64,000 nucleotides of DNA from Camarhynchus parvulus. Taxonomy: Eukaryota > Chordata > Aves > Passeriformes > Thraupidae. Shown here in pieces: positions 51,933-61,640 of this stretch. The stretch lies in NCBI RefSeq assembly GCF_901933205.1, contig NC_044572.1, positions 79,853,465 to 79,917,464 on the forward strand, read 5' to 3'. The translations under genes were made by a program, and so were the position numbers. Position 1 is the stretch's first letter; every line of letters starts with the position of its first letter. The notes below the pieces were generated by a model. It worked only from the letters and a program-made list of their open reading frames with translations. It ran no database searches and was not told the DNA's origin.

Positions 51933-52364
51933 ACAGTGTGGGGCAACTTTACTGTTGGCCTGTAGAGTCTAAAGTTGAGTGCTGTATATTGAACGTGGCT
52001 GAAGGAAGGAGGAAGAACATGACAGTGGATCTGGGTCAAGAGTTAAGCACAAGTTACTGAGCAGCATACATACTTTATGGGGAACAGCTTCTCACACCTT
52101 GTTTAATATCCTCATTCATTGTGAATCTAGGCTTCAAGTTGCATTTGGGGTTTCCTCTGTACAGCAAGATGTTTCTTGCCTTTTGTTAATGCATTGTTGT
52201 AAAGTATTTGATGTACATTACAGATAAAAAAAAAGGTGCATTGTGTATATTACACCAATGCCACAGTGTTTCTTCATCTATGGTTCTAAATATTGCTTCA
52301 ATTTCAAATTTTGAAAGATGTATGAATTTCCAGTTTTTTGTTTTCTTTTCCCCAGTGCGTTTTA

Positions 52365-52401
52365 ACAAAAAAAAATCAAAAAAAAATCAAAAAAACAAAA
52401 A
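52365..52401 (+). repeat. A-rich tract in 3' UTR
   Basis: Runs of A separated by TC or C (repeats of AAAAAAATC). In cDNA work this would be an internal oligo-dT priming site and could mimic a 3' end. Confidence 0.8.
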
Positions 52402-52548
52402 GGAATATTTAGCAGTATTGTTTGTTCTGATATGTGACTTTGTTTGTGGCAACTCAAAAAAAAGGCATTCAGCAGTTTCTGACAATTAACATTCATCATT
52501 CCACACTCCTTGTCAACAAAGTGCTTTTTCACTGCCTAAAATTTTAGA

Positions 52549-52556
52549 TGTAGATA
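52549..52556 (+). promoter_or_regulatory. Pumilio-type site in 3' UTR
   Basis: TGTAGATA matches the Pumilio consensus TGTANATA. It lies about 70 bases upstream of the proximal poly(A) hexamer, a common position for functional sites. Chance occurrence in AT-rich sequence is quite possible. Confidence 0.35.
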
Positions 52557-52617
52557 TTTGAAATAGATTTTTTTCATTTATACCAGTTTTCTTTATGATG
52601 ATACAGTGTTAAAAGAA

Positions 52618-52623
52618 AATAAA
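52618..52623 (+). terminator. AATAAA, possible proximal poly(A) signal
   Basis: A canonical hexamer lies about 900 bases past the stop codon, with a UG-rich stretch starting about 80 bases downstream. It could give a short 3' UTR isoform that lacks the AU-rich element at 53902. Confidence 0.35.
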
Positions 52624-52728
52624 TTACAATTGATCTGTCATCCATATTTGCTAAGAATGTCTATTTCCAAGAACCTACCATACAAATACACATTCTTACT
52701 CGTGTGTGTCCACGTATGCATAGTATTC

Positions 52729-52766
52729 TGTGTGCGTGTGTTTGAGCGTGTGTGTTTGTGTGGTGT
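52729..52766 (+). repeat. Imperfect TG repeat in 3' UTR
   Basis: TGTGTGCGTGTGTTTGAGCG followed by more TG units. UG repeats in RNA are known ligands of TDP-43 and CELF proteins, and here it lies downstream of the proximal AATAAA. Confidence 0.75.
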
Positions 52767-53901
52767 AATTCTTATTTTCATCCAATGTTCTCCTTGTTGA
52801 GCTTCAGTTTTTGTTTGATTTTCAGTTCTTTTAAACAGTGGAAACTCCAGTATGTGCTTTCTCTGACTCACTTCCGTAACCATTGATAGCAATTCAACAT
52901 TGCTAGGCCACATGCTCACAAAAGAAGGGGTAGCTGATTTTTTATCACCAACTCCATCACCCTTAGGTGCCATTTCCTTTAAAATAACATCTTTTGATCT
53001 CCTCTTGAGGAAATTTCATTACTCTCCAGCCACCAACCAGTAAGTGCTCAAGGAAGGCAGAGTTTGATCTTGCCATCTCCCTGAGGGAATGCAAAACTAA
53101 GACCCATCAGACTTTAATCTGGACTCTCCAGACTCTTTAGAAGGGTCCATTTCTTGAACCATTAGGACAATCATTTATTTTAACCCATACCAAAAATAAA
53201 AGCCAACACCCAGAACACATTCCTCAAATATGATGATAAAGACCATTTCTGTGCATTTAAAGTGAAATTCTAAAAAATGTAAGGGACAGAGGATTTTTTT
53301 TTAATTTTAAAAGTAAACAACAGCTACATAGGCTAGGAAGCCAGAAGAGCTGGCATATTCATCTTAGCTCTTGTAATGCTGGAAGGAAAAAAAAAGAAGC
53401 ATTTCTTCATTTCCATGATTCAGGCAACAAACAGTTCAGCATACAGTTTTCAGAGCATAAGACCCACCACTAATGGAGTAGTTGTAAATTGCTTAAATTG
53501 CCAATAAGGAATTTGTTTTAGGTTGCGAGCATTTCTGTGGTTAGTCACTGTAATAGTTTTAACATCACCTGGCACACTTCTGGCTCTGCCCAGGGGGAGG
53601 AGTCTCTCACAAGTCATCACCTGCTCTATAGGACGCAGCCCAAGTAGTTCATGCAGGCAGGTATTGTGATGTAGAATTGGTTTATTGGTAATCTAGGTCT
53701 ATAGTTTAATCTTTTGGGCAGCTTTTCCCAGTGTACGATATGTAACCTTTGCTCTTTGTAGTAAACAAGGGGAAAAAAATAGCATGCAAAAAACTTTTTA
53801 AAAATTTCAGAAAGGGTGGGTGGGAGGGGCGCAGTGGGCCAGATGTATAGTGAGGTAGATAAAAATACTATTCATAGTTTTGGACACAGGTTGTTTATAT
53901 T

Positions 53902-53910
53902 TTATTTATT
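53902..53910 (+). promoter_or_regulatory. AU-rich element nonamer in 3' UTR
   Basis: TTATTTATT matches the UUAUUUAUU nonamer known to bind ARE proteins. It sits 75 bases upstream of the favoured poly(A) signal, so it would be present only in the longer 3' UTR forms. Confidence 0.4.
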
Positions 53911-53984
53911 ACATTGATTTTAATAAGTGACATTTGCAGTGCTCTTTTGAACAAAGCACATTTTCAGTATAAAAACTTTTTTTT

Positions 53985-53990
53985 AATAAA
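53985..53990 (+). terminator. AATAAA poly(A) signal, favoured 3' end of CTNND2
   Basis: A canonical AATAAA sits in TTTTTTTTAATAAAG, followed within 30 bases by a T/G-containing element (GGAAGTTCTTCTTGACTG). It is the best combination of hexamer and downstream element in the 3' region. Cleavage would fall near 54000-54015. Confidence 0.65.
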
Positions 53991-54967
53991 GAATGTCACT
54001 CGCAACTGGAAGTTCTTCTTGACTGCCTGACAAACAGCAGGCTGGTGCAGCTCTCCAGGCACAGGTTTGCCAACAGGCCGAGGGGATGCATCGTTCTGTT
54101 TGAAGCTCTTAGGACAGGAGATTATTGTAAGTTGGATATATTTCCATTCTTCAAACTACTGAAATGCCCACATTGCCCTCTTTCAGCTCCTCTTAGGAAT
54201 TACTGGGAGTCAAATGTTGACCATTGCTCAAGTGAGAGATTCTGGATTGATGACGTGGCATAAAATACCTTTTGTCTATACTTTGTGTTGGTTTGTTTCC
54301 ATTTTTCTGTAGTGGCAAGTGCTCCGACTGGTATCGTTCACTCTTGCTGTACTGGGTTTTGAGAAGGTGTTGAATTCCCTGGCTTCTTTTCCAGGTTTGG
54401 AAATACAACACTGCTGCCATACTGAGCAAGATATATATGATGCATTCTTTTTAATACTGAGGAAAGTATCATTACCTGTTGCTGTTCCCTTCATTCTTGT
54501 ACTAGATCACACACAGAAATAGAGAAGAAACAAAATTGTTCAAAAAAAATGTATAAAATGCAATTGATGTACTGTAAAATGTCGGATTTTTTTTTTTTAA
54601 CAAGCTTCGTATTAGAATCTTGTTCAGCTGTGTAGAGCTATATAAATCTCACTGTTTTATTAAATGCTGTTTATGGTCTGGAAGGAATGGTTAACCTATC
54701 TCAAGATTTAACAAATTTGCACTAACATGAGCAATATTAATTTGAAAAAAAATATTAATTCAATATTTGAAAGATAAACTATGATTTTAAAGGTATATTA
54801 ACACTGAAAGTACATTTTGACAAATAACATATTTAAGCCCAAAATATAAATGGTTATGTCAGATAACACAAAAGAACTATAACAATATAGATTGAGAAAA
54901 AAAAATGTTTCACTGTACATGTTGCTAACATGTACAAAGACAAACTCATATTGACGTATTTTCTATT

Positions 54968-54973
54968 AATAAA
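54968..54973 (+). terminator. AATAAA, possible distal poly(A) signal
   Basis: A canonical hexamer in TATTAATAAATCC is followed by GTATTGTGG and GGTCATAGTG, a reasonable G/T-rich downstream element. It could define an extended CTNND2 3' UTR of about 3.3 kb. Position is the only link to the gene. Confidence 0.35.
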
Positions 54974-57900
54974 TCCTACTGTATTGTGGAGAATCGCTGG
55001 TCATAGTGCAGTATCTTTAAACTCAGAAGTTGACTCTGTAGAAGCTGCCCAGCTTCACACAGCAAACAGATCCTTGTGATTTAAGTATTTTAAATATTGA
55101 TCAGAAACCTAACTTTCAGCTCTGAAGTCAGTCACTGCCCTCTCCCTCTCCACAAGGTTGATGAGCTCAACCCGCTCTACATCAACCAGCCAAGGGAAAA
55201 GATATTTTTGAGAGCGCCCAGTTCACCCCTAATTACGCCTGCAAGGGTTCAGCTGCCACCACTAGTAGAGAGTTTTTCTACACCCCTAGAAAAAAACCTG
55301 AAAAGCTCAAGGCTGGTGCCACTGGATAGGAACATGCTGTAAAATATATGATCTTGGCCACAGGTTACATCAACCACAGCCAAGAAACAAAGAGCAGAAC
55401 ATTAATTTACTTGTGCGTTGCTGGAAGACCCAGCACACAGTGCATATAAAGGCTCAGGAATAATTGTTTCCCAGGTTCCATGAGCTTGCAGAAGCGTCTC
55501 GCCAGGAGACTTGCAACTCAAATCAGAAATGCTGACTTTTTTTTGTACCTTGGCACAGCACAGGCTGTGCATGCCAGTGCATGGCAAGGGAGGCTTTCTC
55601 ATCTCTTCTGTCACTGTTACTCATCTTCTCCTGCCAGCAGACAGAAAGAGCCCTGAGTTTAGAGTTATTGCTTGTATCATGAGTGGGAGAGATGGAGACA
55701 GCAATCTCAACCAGGGGGAGGAAACAGAAGGGCCTAAAAAATACAGAGTGTGTTCATGAAGACAGATCCTCACCCATAATTACTAACAGTGGAACTGACC
55801 CAACAGGAGATTTTATGCAGCAAGATCTTCAAATATTACTATCAAGTTAATGTAATGAACATTTAATAGTAGCAGTGTGATGCACACAAAGCTTTATGCT
55901 AGAAAAGTGGGAGGGAGCATCAGAGAGAAGTCACAGGTCACCACTAGGCACTCCCAGCTTTAGCCAGCAGACGTTGGGCATGTGGGCAGGGCCTGCTTAC
56001 TGCTGTGAAGGAGAGGGATGACTTTTGAGGAATAACTTTAGTTCCAAGCCTTTCAGATTCAGTCAAAACAATATTAGCTAAAACAGAGGCTACTTTTTGC
56101 AAACCTGCCCCTTGCCCCACCATCCTCCATGGCAGAGTGAGGTTCCCCTGGCAGACACATGGTGCACATGGGGGGCAGTCCTATCAAGGGCCTTGCAAAG
56201 GCTCTTTTCTCTCAGCTGGAAAATACCTGGTGCAGGTGTGTGTCTGACAGCTGCCAGAGCCAGGGCTGAGCTTGTTGAGCAGCTGCAGCCACTTTCAATT
56301 TGAAGTCCAGCACTTTCCCTGGAGGACAGATGGGCACCAACATCTGCCAAAGAGCTGTGCAATCCTGGCTCTTTCCCGGGGACTAGACAGTTTCTAAATA
56401 GTGGCCTAAAGCCAGTTTCAAACATTCAGGCTGAAAGGGAGAGATTTGAGTTTCATCCCTAGGCAAGAGGGCTGAAGCCTGTGGTTGGTACCTGTGAGGA
56501 GAGGGGCATGCCCACCTTCCAGGCTGTTCTGAAACACAAGAAGAGAAGAGAAGAGCTGTACTGGCTATTGCACACCTTCTGACAACCTGTGTTAGGAGCA
56601 CTTGCTTCTAACTTGTGCTCTGTGCTTCTGAGGGCCAAACCAAACAGCTCCACATAACACAAACATTTCTACTTCTTCCTTCCCAGTGCTCCCCCTGGGT
56701 TTTGCACCCTCTCAACTGAGACACATCAGTCAAAAGAGCAGCAGACCACAGTCCTCTGCAAGTCCAGCAAGGCACATGCATGGGTACTGCTGCTAGTCAG
56801 GTGCACTGGTCTAGCAGGACACCATGCCAATTCATTATTCTTAAACATAATTCTCAGTCAAACTCGCTTTAGTATTTTTAATGCAATTTTAAAAGCAGTT
56901 TCCTTCCTCTGTAAGCATTGGTGTTGCCTTGCCAGAGGAAAGCACATGCTAAACTCTTGCAACCTGTAAATGTTTAGCTTACACCCAATTTCAAAGCCTA
57001 TGGAATTCCCTGGAAAGATTTTCATCAGCTTCAGCAGGCCCAAGTGAGAACAGGTGAAGAATTGATACAACCTTCTCAAAGGAGTACCTCCTCATCAAGG
57101 TCACTCTTGCCAGCACATCAAAGGCTGCAACCTTCTAATAGCTAACAGGAGCAAAAAGTTATTTGCTAGTACCCATCTGTCAAAATTTACTCTAGAGCCT
57201 TTGCCTTTCTGCACTTTTACTTTCACTGCTTTCAGAGAGTGACATAGATAAAAAGTACTCACAGTGACTGATAGTTGCAGTTCATTTCAGTAGTTGGATG
57301 AGTAGTTTCAAATGCTAAAATATCTTTCTTTACCAAGCAGGTAAAATCTGAAACTTGCCGCTAAATTTAGGAAAGCAAAATGGCAGTGGTTTGCTGATTC
57401 ATTTTTTTTCACAAATTCAATTAAAATAGTAACTCTGGCAATGGGGGCTGATTTTCACAAAATTTATTTCTTTTACATTAATGTTACATAGGTAGAAAAT
57501 GTTGATAGCTAAACATCAAGACAGCAACTTGTTTAATAACATCAAGAGAAGAGAAAAAAAAAAAAATTGTGCCATGGAATTCAGGCTACTGTGTGCAGGC
57601 AATATCAATTATTACCTCTGTCATCAAGGAGAAGAGAGGGAAAAAAAAGCCTCTTCCACCATTTGAAGCCTAACATCCTCTTTAGCAAATATAAGTCCAT
57701 TTTGAAAAAGACTTCTACTCTTTCCTTCGGGAAAACAGCACCAAAAACAAACAAACAAAAAAATACCATCCCAAAACCTCTCAACCTTTTCCTTAAGCTA
57801 CCCTGGGTTTGAGTTTTATATTGGGGTGGCAGGAAGGGACGAGAATTTGCTCTATATGCAATATTTGAACAATATGTTGTGTTGCTTTTGTTTCTGCCTA

Positions 57901-58183
57901 AGGTCTGTGGATGTGGGCAAGAGCACCACCCACTGTAGGGCTGTAGCAGCATTAAGCAAAAATTAAATCAAAATATGCCAAATAGCAGCTGCATTGCCAA
58001 ATGTGACAGCCACCACTTCCAATACCCTGGCTACCACTGCAGGCTTGTCATCAGGGGAAGGAAAAAAGAGAGTGTCAGCCTCCTGTTCCACAGGCACAGC
58101 CGAGAGCGAAAGGAGTGAGCTGTGCAAAGCTGCTCAGGACAGACAGGCTGCCTGTGGCTGTCCCTGCCACAGGGCTGAGTGGG

Positions 58184-58221
58184 ACAGGCTGTGACAGAGT
58201 GTGGGGCAGCCCACAGCCTGT
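58184..58221. repeat. GC-rich inverted repeat (hairpin)
   Basis: ACAGGCTGTG (58184-58193) and CACAGCCTGT (58212-58221) are exact reverse complements with an 18-base spacer, inside a GC-rich patch of the 3' flank. Confidence 0.8.
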
Positions 58222-58505
58222 GGGAGCACCACGGGCAGGAGGATGTGGGGCTCAAGGGTGGGCACAGAGGGCAAAATTGGGCAGAAGCATCTTAGATCTC
58301 AGCAGGGCACAAATGCTGGGGCCAAGGAGCTGCTGCTGGTCTGAGAGTGCTGAGGGTGCTGCAGCTTCAAGAGACTCAGAGCTGACCAGGCACTGCTGTC
58401 TTTCTCTGCTCCTGCGGCTCAGCTAGGGACTTTCCTCTCCATATTTTTGCTTTACTTTCAGTTAGAATGGTTTAAGAGGTAACCTGGGTTTTTTTGCTTG
58501 TTTTT

Positions 58506-58531
58506 GTTTGGTTGGTTGGTTGGTTTTTTTC
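58506..58531 (+). repeat. TTGG repeat with T run
   Basis: Four TTGG units (GTTTGGTTGGTTGGTTGGTT) pass into a T run just upstream of the CR1 at 58566. Confidence 0.85.
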
Positions 58532-58565
58532 CCTTCTGGTCCTTTTTCTAGCAATGCAACACTTC

Positions 58566-58830
58566 ATAAAATCATGGAGTGGTTGAAGGGACCTTAAAGA
58601 TAATTTAGTCCAAATTCCCTCTTGTGTGCAGGGGCACCTACCACTAGACCAGGTTTCTCAGAGCCCCATCCAGCCTGGCCTTAAACACTTCCAGGGATGG
58701 GTACATTCACAACTTCTCTGGGCAACCTGTTCCAGTGTCTCACCAGCCTCACAGTGAAGAACTTCTTCCTAACATCTAATCTAAATCTCCTGTCTTTTAG
58801 TTGAATACCACTCCACTTGTCCCATCCCTA
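58566..58830 (-). mobile_element. CR1 LINE 3' tail
   Basis: Reverse-strand CR1: TAAAATCATGGAGTGGTTGA, GGGACCTTAAAGATAATTTA, CCACTAGACCAGGTTTCTCA, CCATCCAGCCTGGCCTTAAA, AACCTGTTCCAGTGTCTCAC and AACTTCTTCCTAACATCTAA run in order, ending with CCACTTGTCCCATCCCTA at the truncated 5' side. It is about 265 bases long. A 15-base identical core (AGAATGGTTTAAGAG) flanks it on both sides. Confidence 0.93.
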
Positions 58831-59194
58831 TCTGCCTTTAGTCAGAATGGTTTAAGAGCTTACCTTTCGGGTTTGTTTTGTTCTCTTCATATTCTTTGTA
58901 ATAATGAAGCAGTGGTTAGGGTCCACTCCGATTGCCAAAACCCAGGTGCAGAGCCAATGCTTGCATGTCAGCAGCTCAATCTGCTCTTGCACTCACAGTT
59001 TATCTGTAATGTAGTGAAAAAAAAATAATCTCAGTTCCTAGATTATGTGTTCTGAGCAAAACAAAGGGGTGTTAGGGGTGTTTAAGCATGCACGGCTTGC
59101 TGGTGCACGAAAGCCTGGGCACAGCTCCCAGCCCTGAGCTGGCCGGGCACACGGCGGGAGGATGTTGGGCAGGCGGCTGCAGACTGCCCAAAGC

Positions 59195-59234
59195 GGGGAC
59201 ACCCTGGCCACAGTGGGGACACCCTGACCACGGC
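59195..59234 (+). repeat. 20-base GC-rich tandem repeat, two copies
   Basis: GGGGACACCCTGGCCACAGT (59195) is followed by GGGGACACCCTGACCACGGC (59215). Confidence 0.9.
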
Positions 59235-59390
59235 TTACTCCACAGTCCCCACATCAGTTGTGGCTTTTTAAGTTACCAAGAGGGAAATATAAAGTTGGGA
59301 ACCAGAGACCAGGAGATTTAACACTACAATTGTTTACTATGTAAAGTGTGAGCAATCCTTCCCGCTGCTAAGGTCTGTAGTCTGGGGATT

Positions 59391-59429
59391 TGGGCTTTTT
59401 TGGGGTTTGTTTTGGGGTTTTTTTTTGCT
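59391..59429 (+). repeat. G/T-rich low-complexity tract
   Basis: Alternating T runs and GGGG blocks (TTTTTTGGGGTTTGTTTTGG). A similar composition recurs at 60342. Confidence 0.8.
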
Positions 59430-59775
59430 TTTATTAATATGGTTTAGGGCAATAACATTTTTGATGCAACCAGCTGTGGAATATATTTTGAATAAGCAAA
59501 AAGAAAAGGGACATTAATAAATGCAACTGAAAAAAAACCAACCGGAGGCAAGTTCATTTGATTTCCTAAAATTTGATGTATATGTGTAGTTTAAGATAAT
59601 GATTTGGTTCAAGAACACTGTGATGTAAATGCAAATTATGTAATACTCTAATAGACTGTGAAATTCCAGGTCTATCAGCAGTGTATCCTATACATAGTTA
59701 ATTAATGACTGCTCAAATCAGCAAAATTAAAGTTAAAATGTTAAAAGACAGGAAGATTGTGTAGCTGCTTAATAA

Positions 59776-59796
59776 ATGACAGATGATGGCTGTCAT
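59776..59796. promoter_or_regulatory. Paired TGACAG (MEIS/TGIF-type) palindrome
   Basis: ATGACAG (59776-59782) and its exact reverse complement CTGTCAT (59790-59796) are separated by seven bases. TGACAG is the known core of TALE homeodomain proteins (MEIS, PKNOX, TGIF). The surroundings are AT-rich, non-repetitive and lack open frames, as expected for a distal regulatory element; binding is inference. Confidence 0.35.
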
Positions 59797-60341
59797 GCAT
59801 CTTGTCTCTGACATGCCACAGTTTAAGTATGATGTTTGTCTGCTGTATTAACTTTCATTTAAAAAATAAAACTAGCTTTATAAACCAGAACACCTTCAGT
59901 CACAACTAAGCCTGACCTGCTGGACTGAGGGATGTAAAAAGTGGGAAATGAACTATGTAGTCTTTTATTGTGTTTCCAATACCATATCCAGAGATCATGA
60001 ATTACCCCAGAAAAACTGGAACTCTTACTTCCAGGGATTTACTCTGTTCCTTGCTGATGGCACTTACTGCCTCTCACAAGACCATCTGTCAAGGCACTGT
60101 TGGAACCCCAGCAAAAGGCCAACAATATTTCCCTGACATCTCAGCAGAGGCAATAGGTGCTTGGAAAGGAAATCAGCAGCTTTGCATCTTGTCACAACTG
60201 AGTTCCTGATCCTTGCTCCAAGACCTTTGTCCACCCCACACAGGGCTAGAAGAGCAGAAAGGGGATATCACTGCCCCAGCCTATTTGAAATATATCACCA
60301 CATAGGACTAGGAGCATCTAAAACTGTCTAATGGCCCCATA

Positions 60342-60395
60342 GGTTTTTTTGTTTGTTTGTTTGTTTTTTGGGGTTTTTTTGTTGGTTTTTTTTGG
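60342..60395 (+). repeat. G/T-rich low-complexity tract
   Basis: GTTT repeats and T runs with a GGGG block (GTTTGTTTGTTTGTTTTTTG). An open frame starting at 60349 (poly-Phe/Val) is an artefact of it. Confidence 0.85.
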
Positions 60396-60689
60396 TGTGG
60401 ATACTCCAGTGGCAAAGGGTGCCCCATGGCAAAGGGAGAAATCAGCTTATTGCATGCAGAAAATCTTTCAGCCTAATTTCCTTCCCCTCAGCACCTCTAA
60501 GGGTGCTGAAGCCATTGGTTTATTAGCAACCTCATTAAATGTACCCACTGCTCCCCTTACTGCCACCCACATCCTTGCAGACTTGCCTAGTTCCTGTACC
60601 TGATATGAAATAGTGCCACTGGGAAGAGAAGTGAACTGAGGCTCAAAAAGTCAAAGCAGTTTGATGCAATGGTGTCGGAACCCAGGAAA

Positions 60690-61640
60690 TTCCTCTGGCT
60701 TCCCTGGAGGACTCGAGCCCCTGACCAGGGGACTCAGAGACCTTGGCACAGAGCCCAAGACCCCTGTGCCTTTGATTTAGCCCTTGGAAAAACAATTACC
60801 AACCTTATATCAAGAATTACAAGCCACAAAAGTTTAAGTAGAATGATAGTCACAGGGTGAAAAATAGATTTTTTTGGGATTTTTAGAATGGGGGTTCAGG
60901 GGGCAAGAGGGAGGAATCTGGGCATGTCCGGCCTTTCTCCTTCTTTTTCTTGGCCTCCATCTTCTGCTGTGATGTTGGCACTTTTAGATTGGTTCAGAGT
61001 AGAAGCTCACTGTCTAACATAGGTGATAGGTATTGGACAGTAATTGTAAACATTGTATACGTAATTTTTAGCATAAAGACATAACACTGCCCCGGGGGAG
61101 GCAGAATGCCCTGGACTGTCTTGCTGAGCAGACCTCGGCAGGTCAGGAGAAAGAATTTTATAGATAAGATACAATAAACAACCTTGAGACCAAGAAATGA
61201 AGAGCCCTGACTCCTTCTTCGACTGCCAGGCTGGGAAAAGAGACTTTCTAACACATCTCGGGGTCACTCTGACCAGCTAAAGCCCCGAGATAATGGAGGA
61301 GACTTGCAAGATCCTGCAGTGGTTTAAAGTGTCCCCTGAAAAAAGAGGTCCCCTCGACAAAGAAAGGGATGAAAGGCGCCGAGCCTGCAGAAGAGGCAGA
61401 GATGCACTGGGTCTGCCAGATGCTTGCACTGCTGCCTGCCAAGCTGGACCCAGTTTGCTGCACCTGCATTTCAGTGCCTTTGCTCAGGACAGCAGGCACC
61501 AGCCACTCTTCCCCAGAGCAGATGACACTGCCAAGGGTTTTTCAGCAGCTCGTCTGGCACAGTTTGAGCGGCCACAGCAGGACAGCAGCAGAGCTTGTCC
61601 CATGCATGGGTGGCACTGGCAGAGGTACAGGAGCTAAGGA
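60690..61640 (+). mobile_element. Probable endogenous retrovirus LTR with adjoining internal-like sequence
   Basis: The segment from about 60838 (AGTAGAATGATAGTCACAGG) to about 61255 (GACTTTCTAACA) resembles LTRs I associate with songbird endogenous retroviruses. It shows a U3-like part with GTGATGTTGGCACTTTTAG, a CATAAAGACATAACAC core-promoter-like stretch, AATAAA at 61173-61178 followed by CAACCTTGAGACC, and a U5-like CTGACTCCTTCTTCGACTGC. The flanks (60690-60837 and 61256-61640) may be internal remnants; an open frame at 61293-61637 is basic and could be a gag-like fragment, but I do not recognise it. No complete viral gene is present. Class (ERVL or ERVK) is not assigned. Confidence 0.55.
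61173..61178 (+). promoter_or_regulatory. AATAAA of the putative LTR (R region)
   Basis: AATAAA in GATACAATAAACAACCTTGA, at the place expected for the R/U5 region of the LTR-like element. Confidence 0.45.

Larger units (their letters stand above)
51715..54010 (+). other. CTNND2: CTNND2 3' UTR
   Basis: This AT-rich sequence follows the stop codon and holds no convincing reading frame. It contains an AT microsatellite (51906-51932), an A-rich tract (52365-52401), a UG-rich tract (about 52729-52766), a Pumilio-type octamer (52549), an AU-rich nonamer (53902) and two AATAAA hexamers. The end is set about 20 bases past the hexamer at 53985, followed by a T/G-containing stretch. The length of about 2.3 kb is an inference; a shorter form (to about 52640) or a longer one (to about 54990) is possible. 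Confidence 0.75.

Noticed and set aside
56090..56425. 111-codon minus-strand open frame in a GC-richer patch
   Set aside because: No recognised domain; GC-rich sequence has fewer stop codons and yields long frames by chance.
61293..61637. Basic 114-codon frame right of the LTR-like element, possibly gag-like
   Set aside because: I cannot match it to a retroviral protein; kept only as part of the LTR-associated region and not called as a gene.
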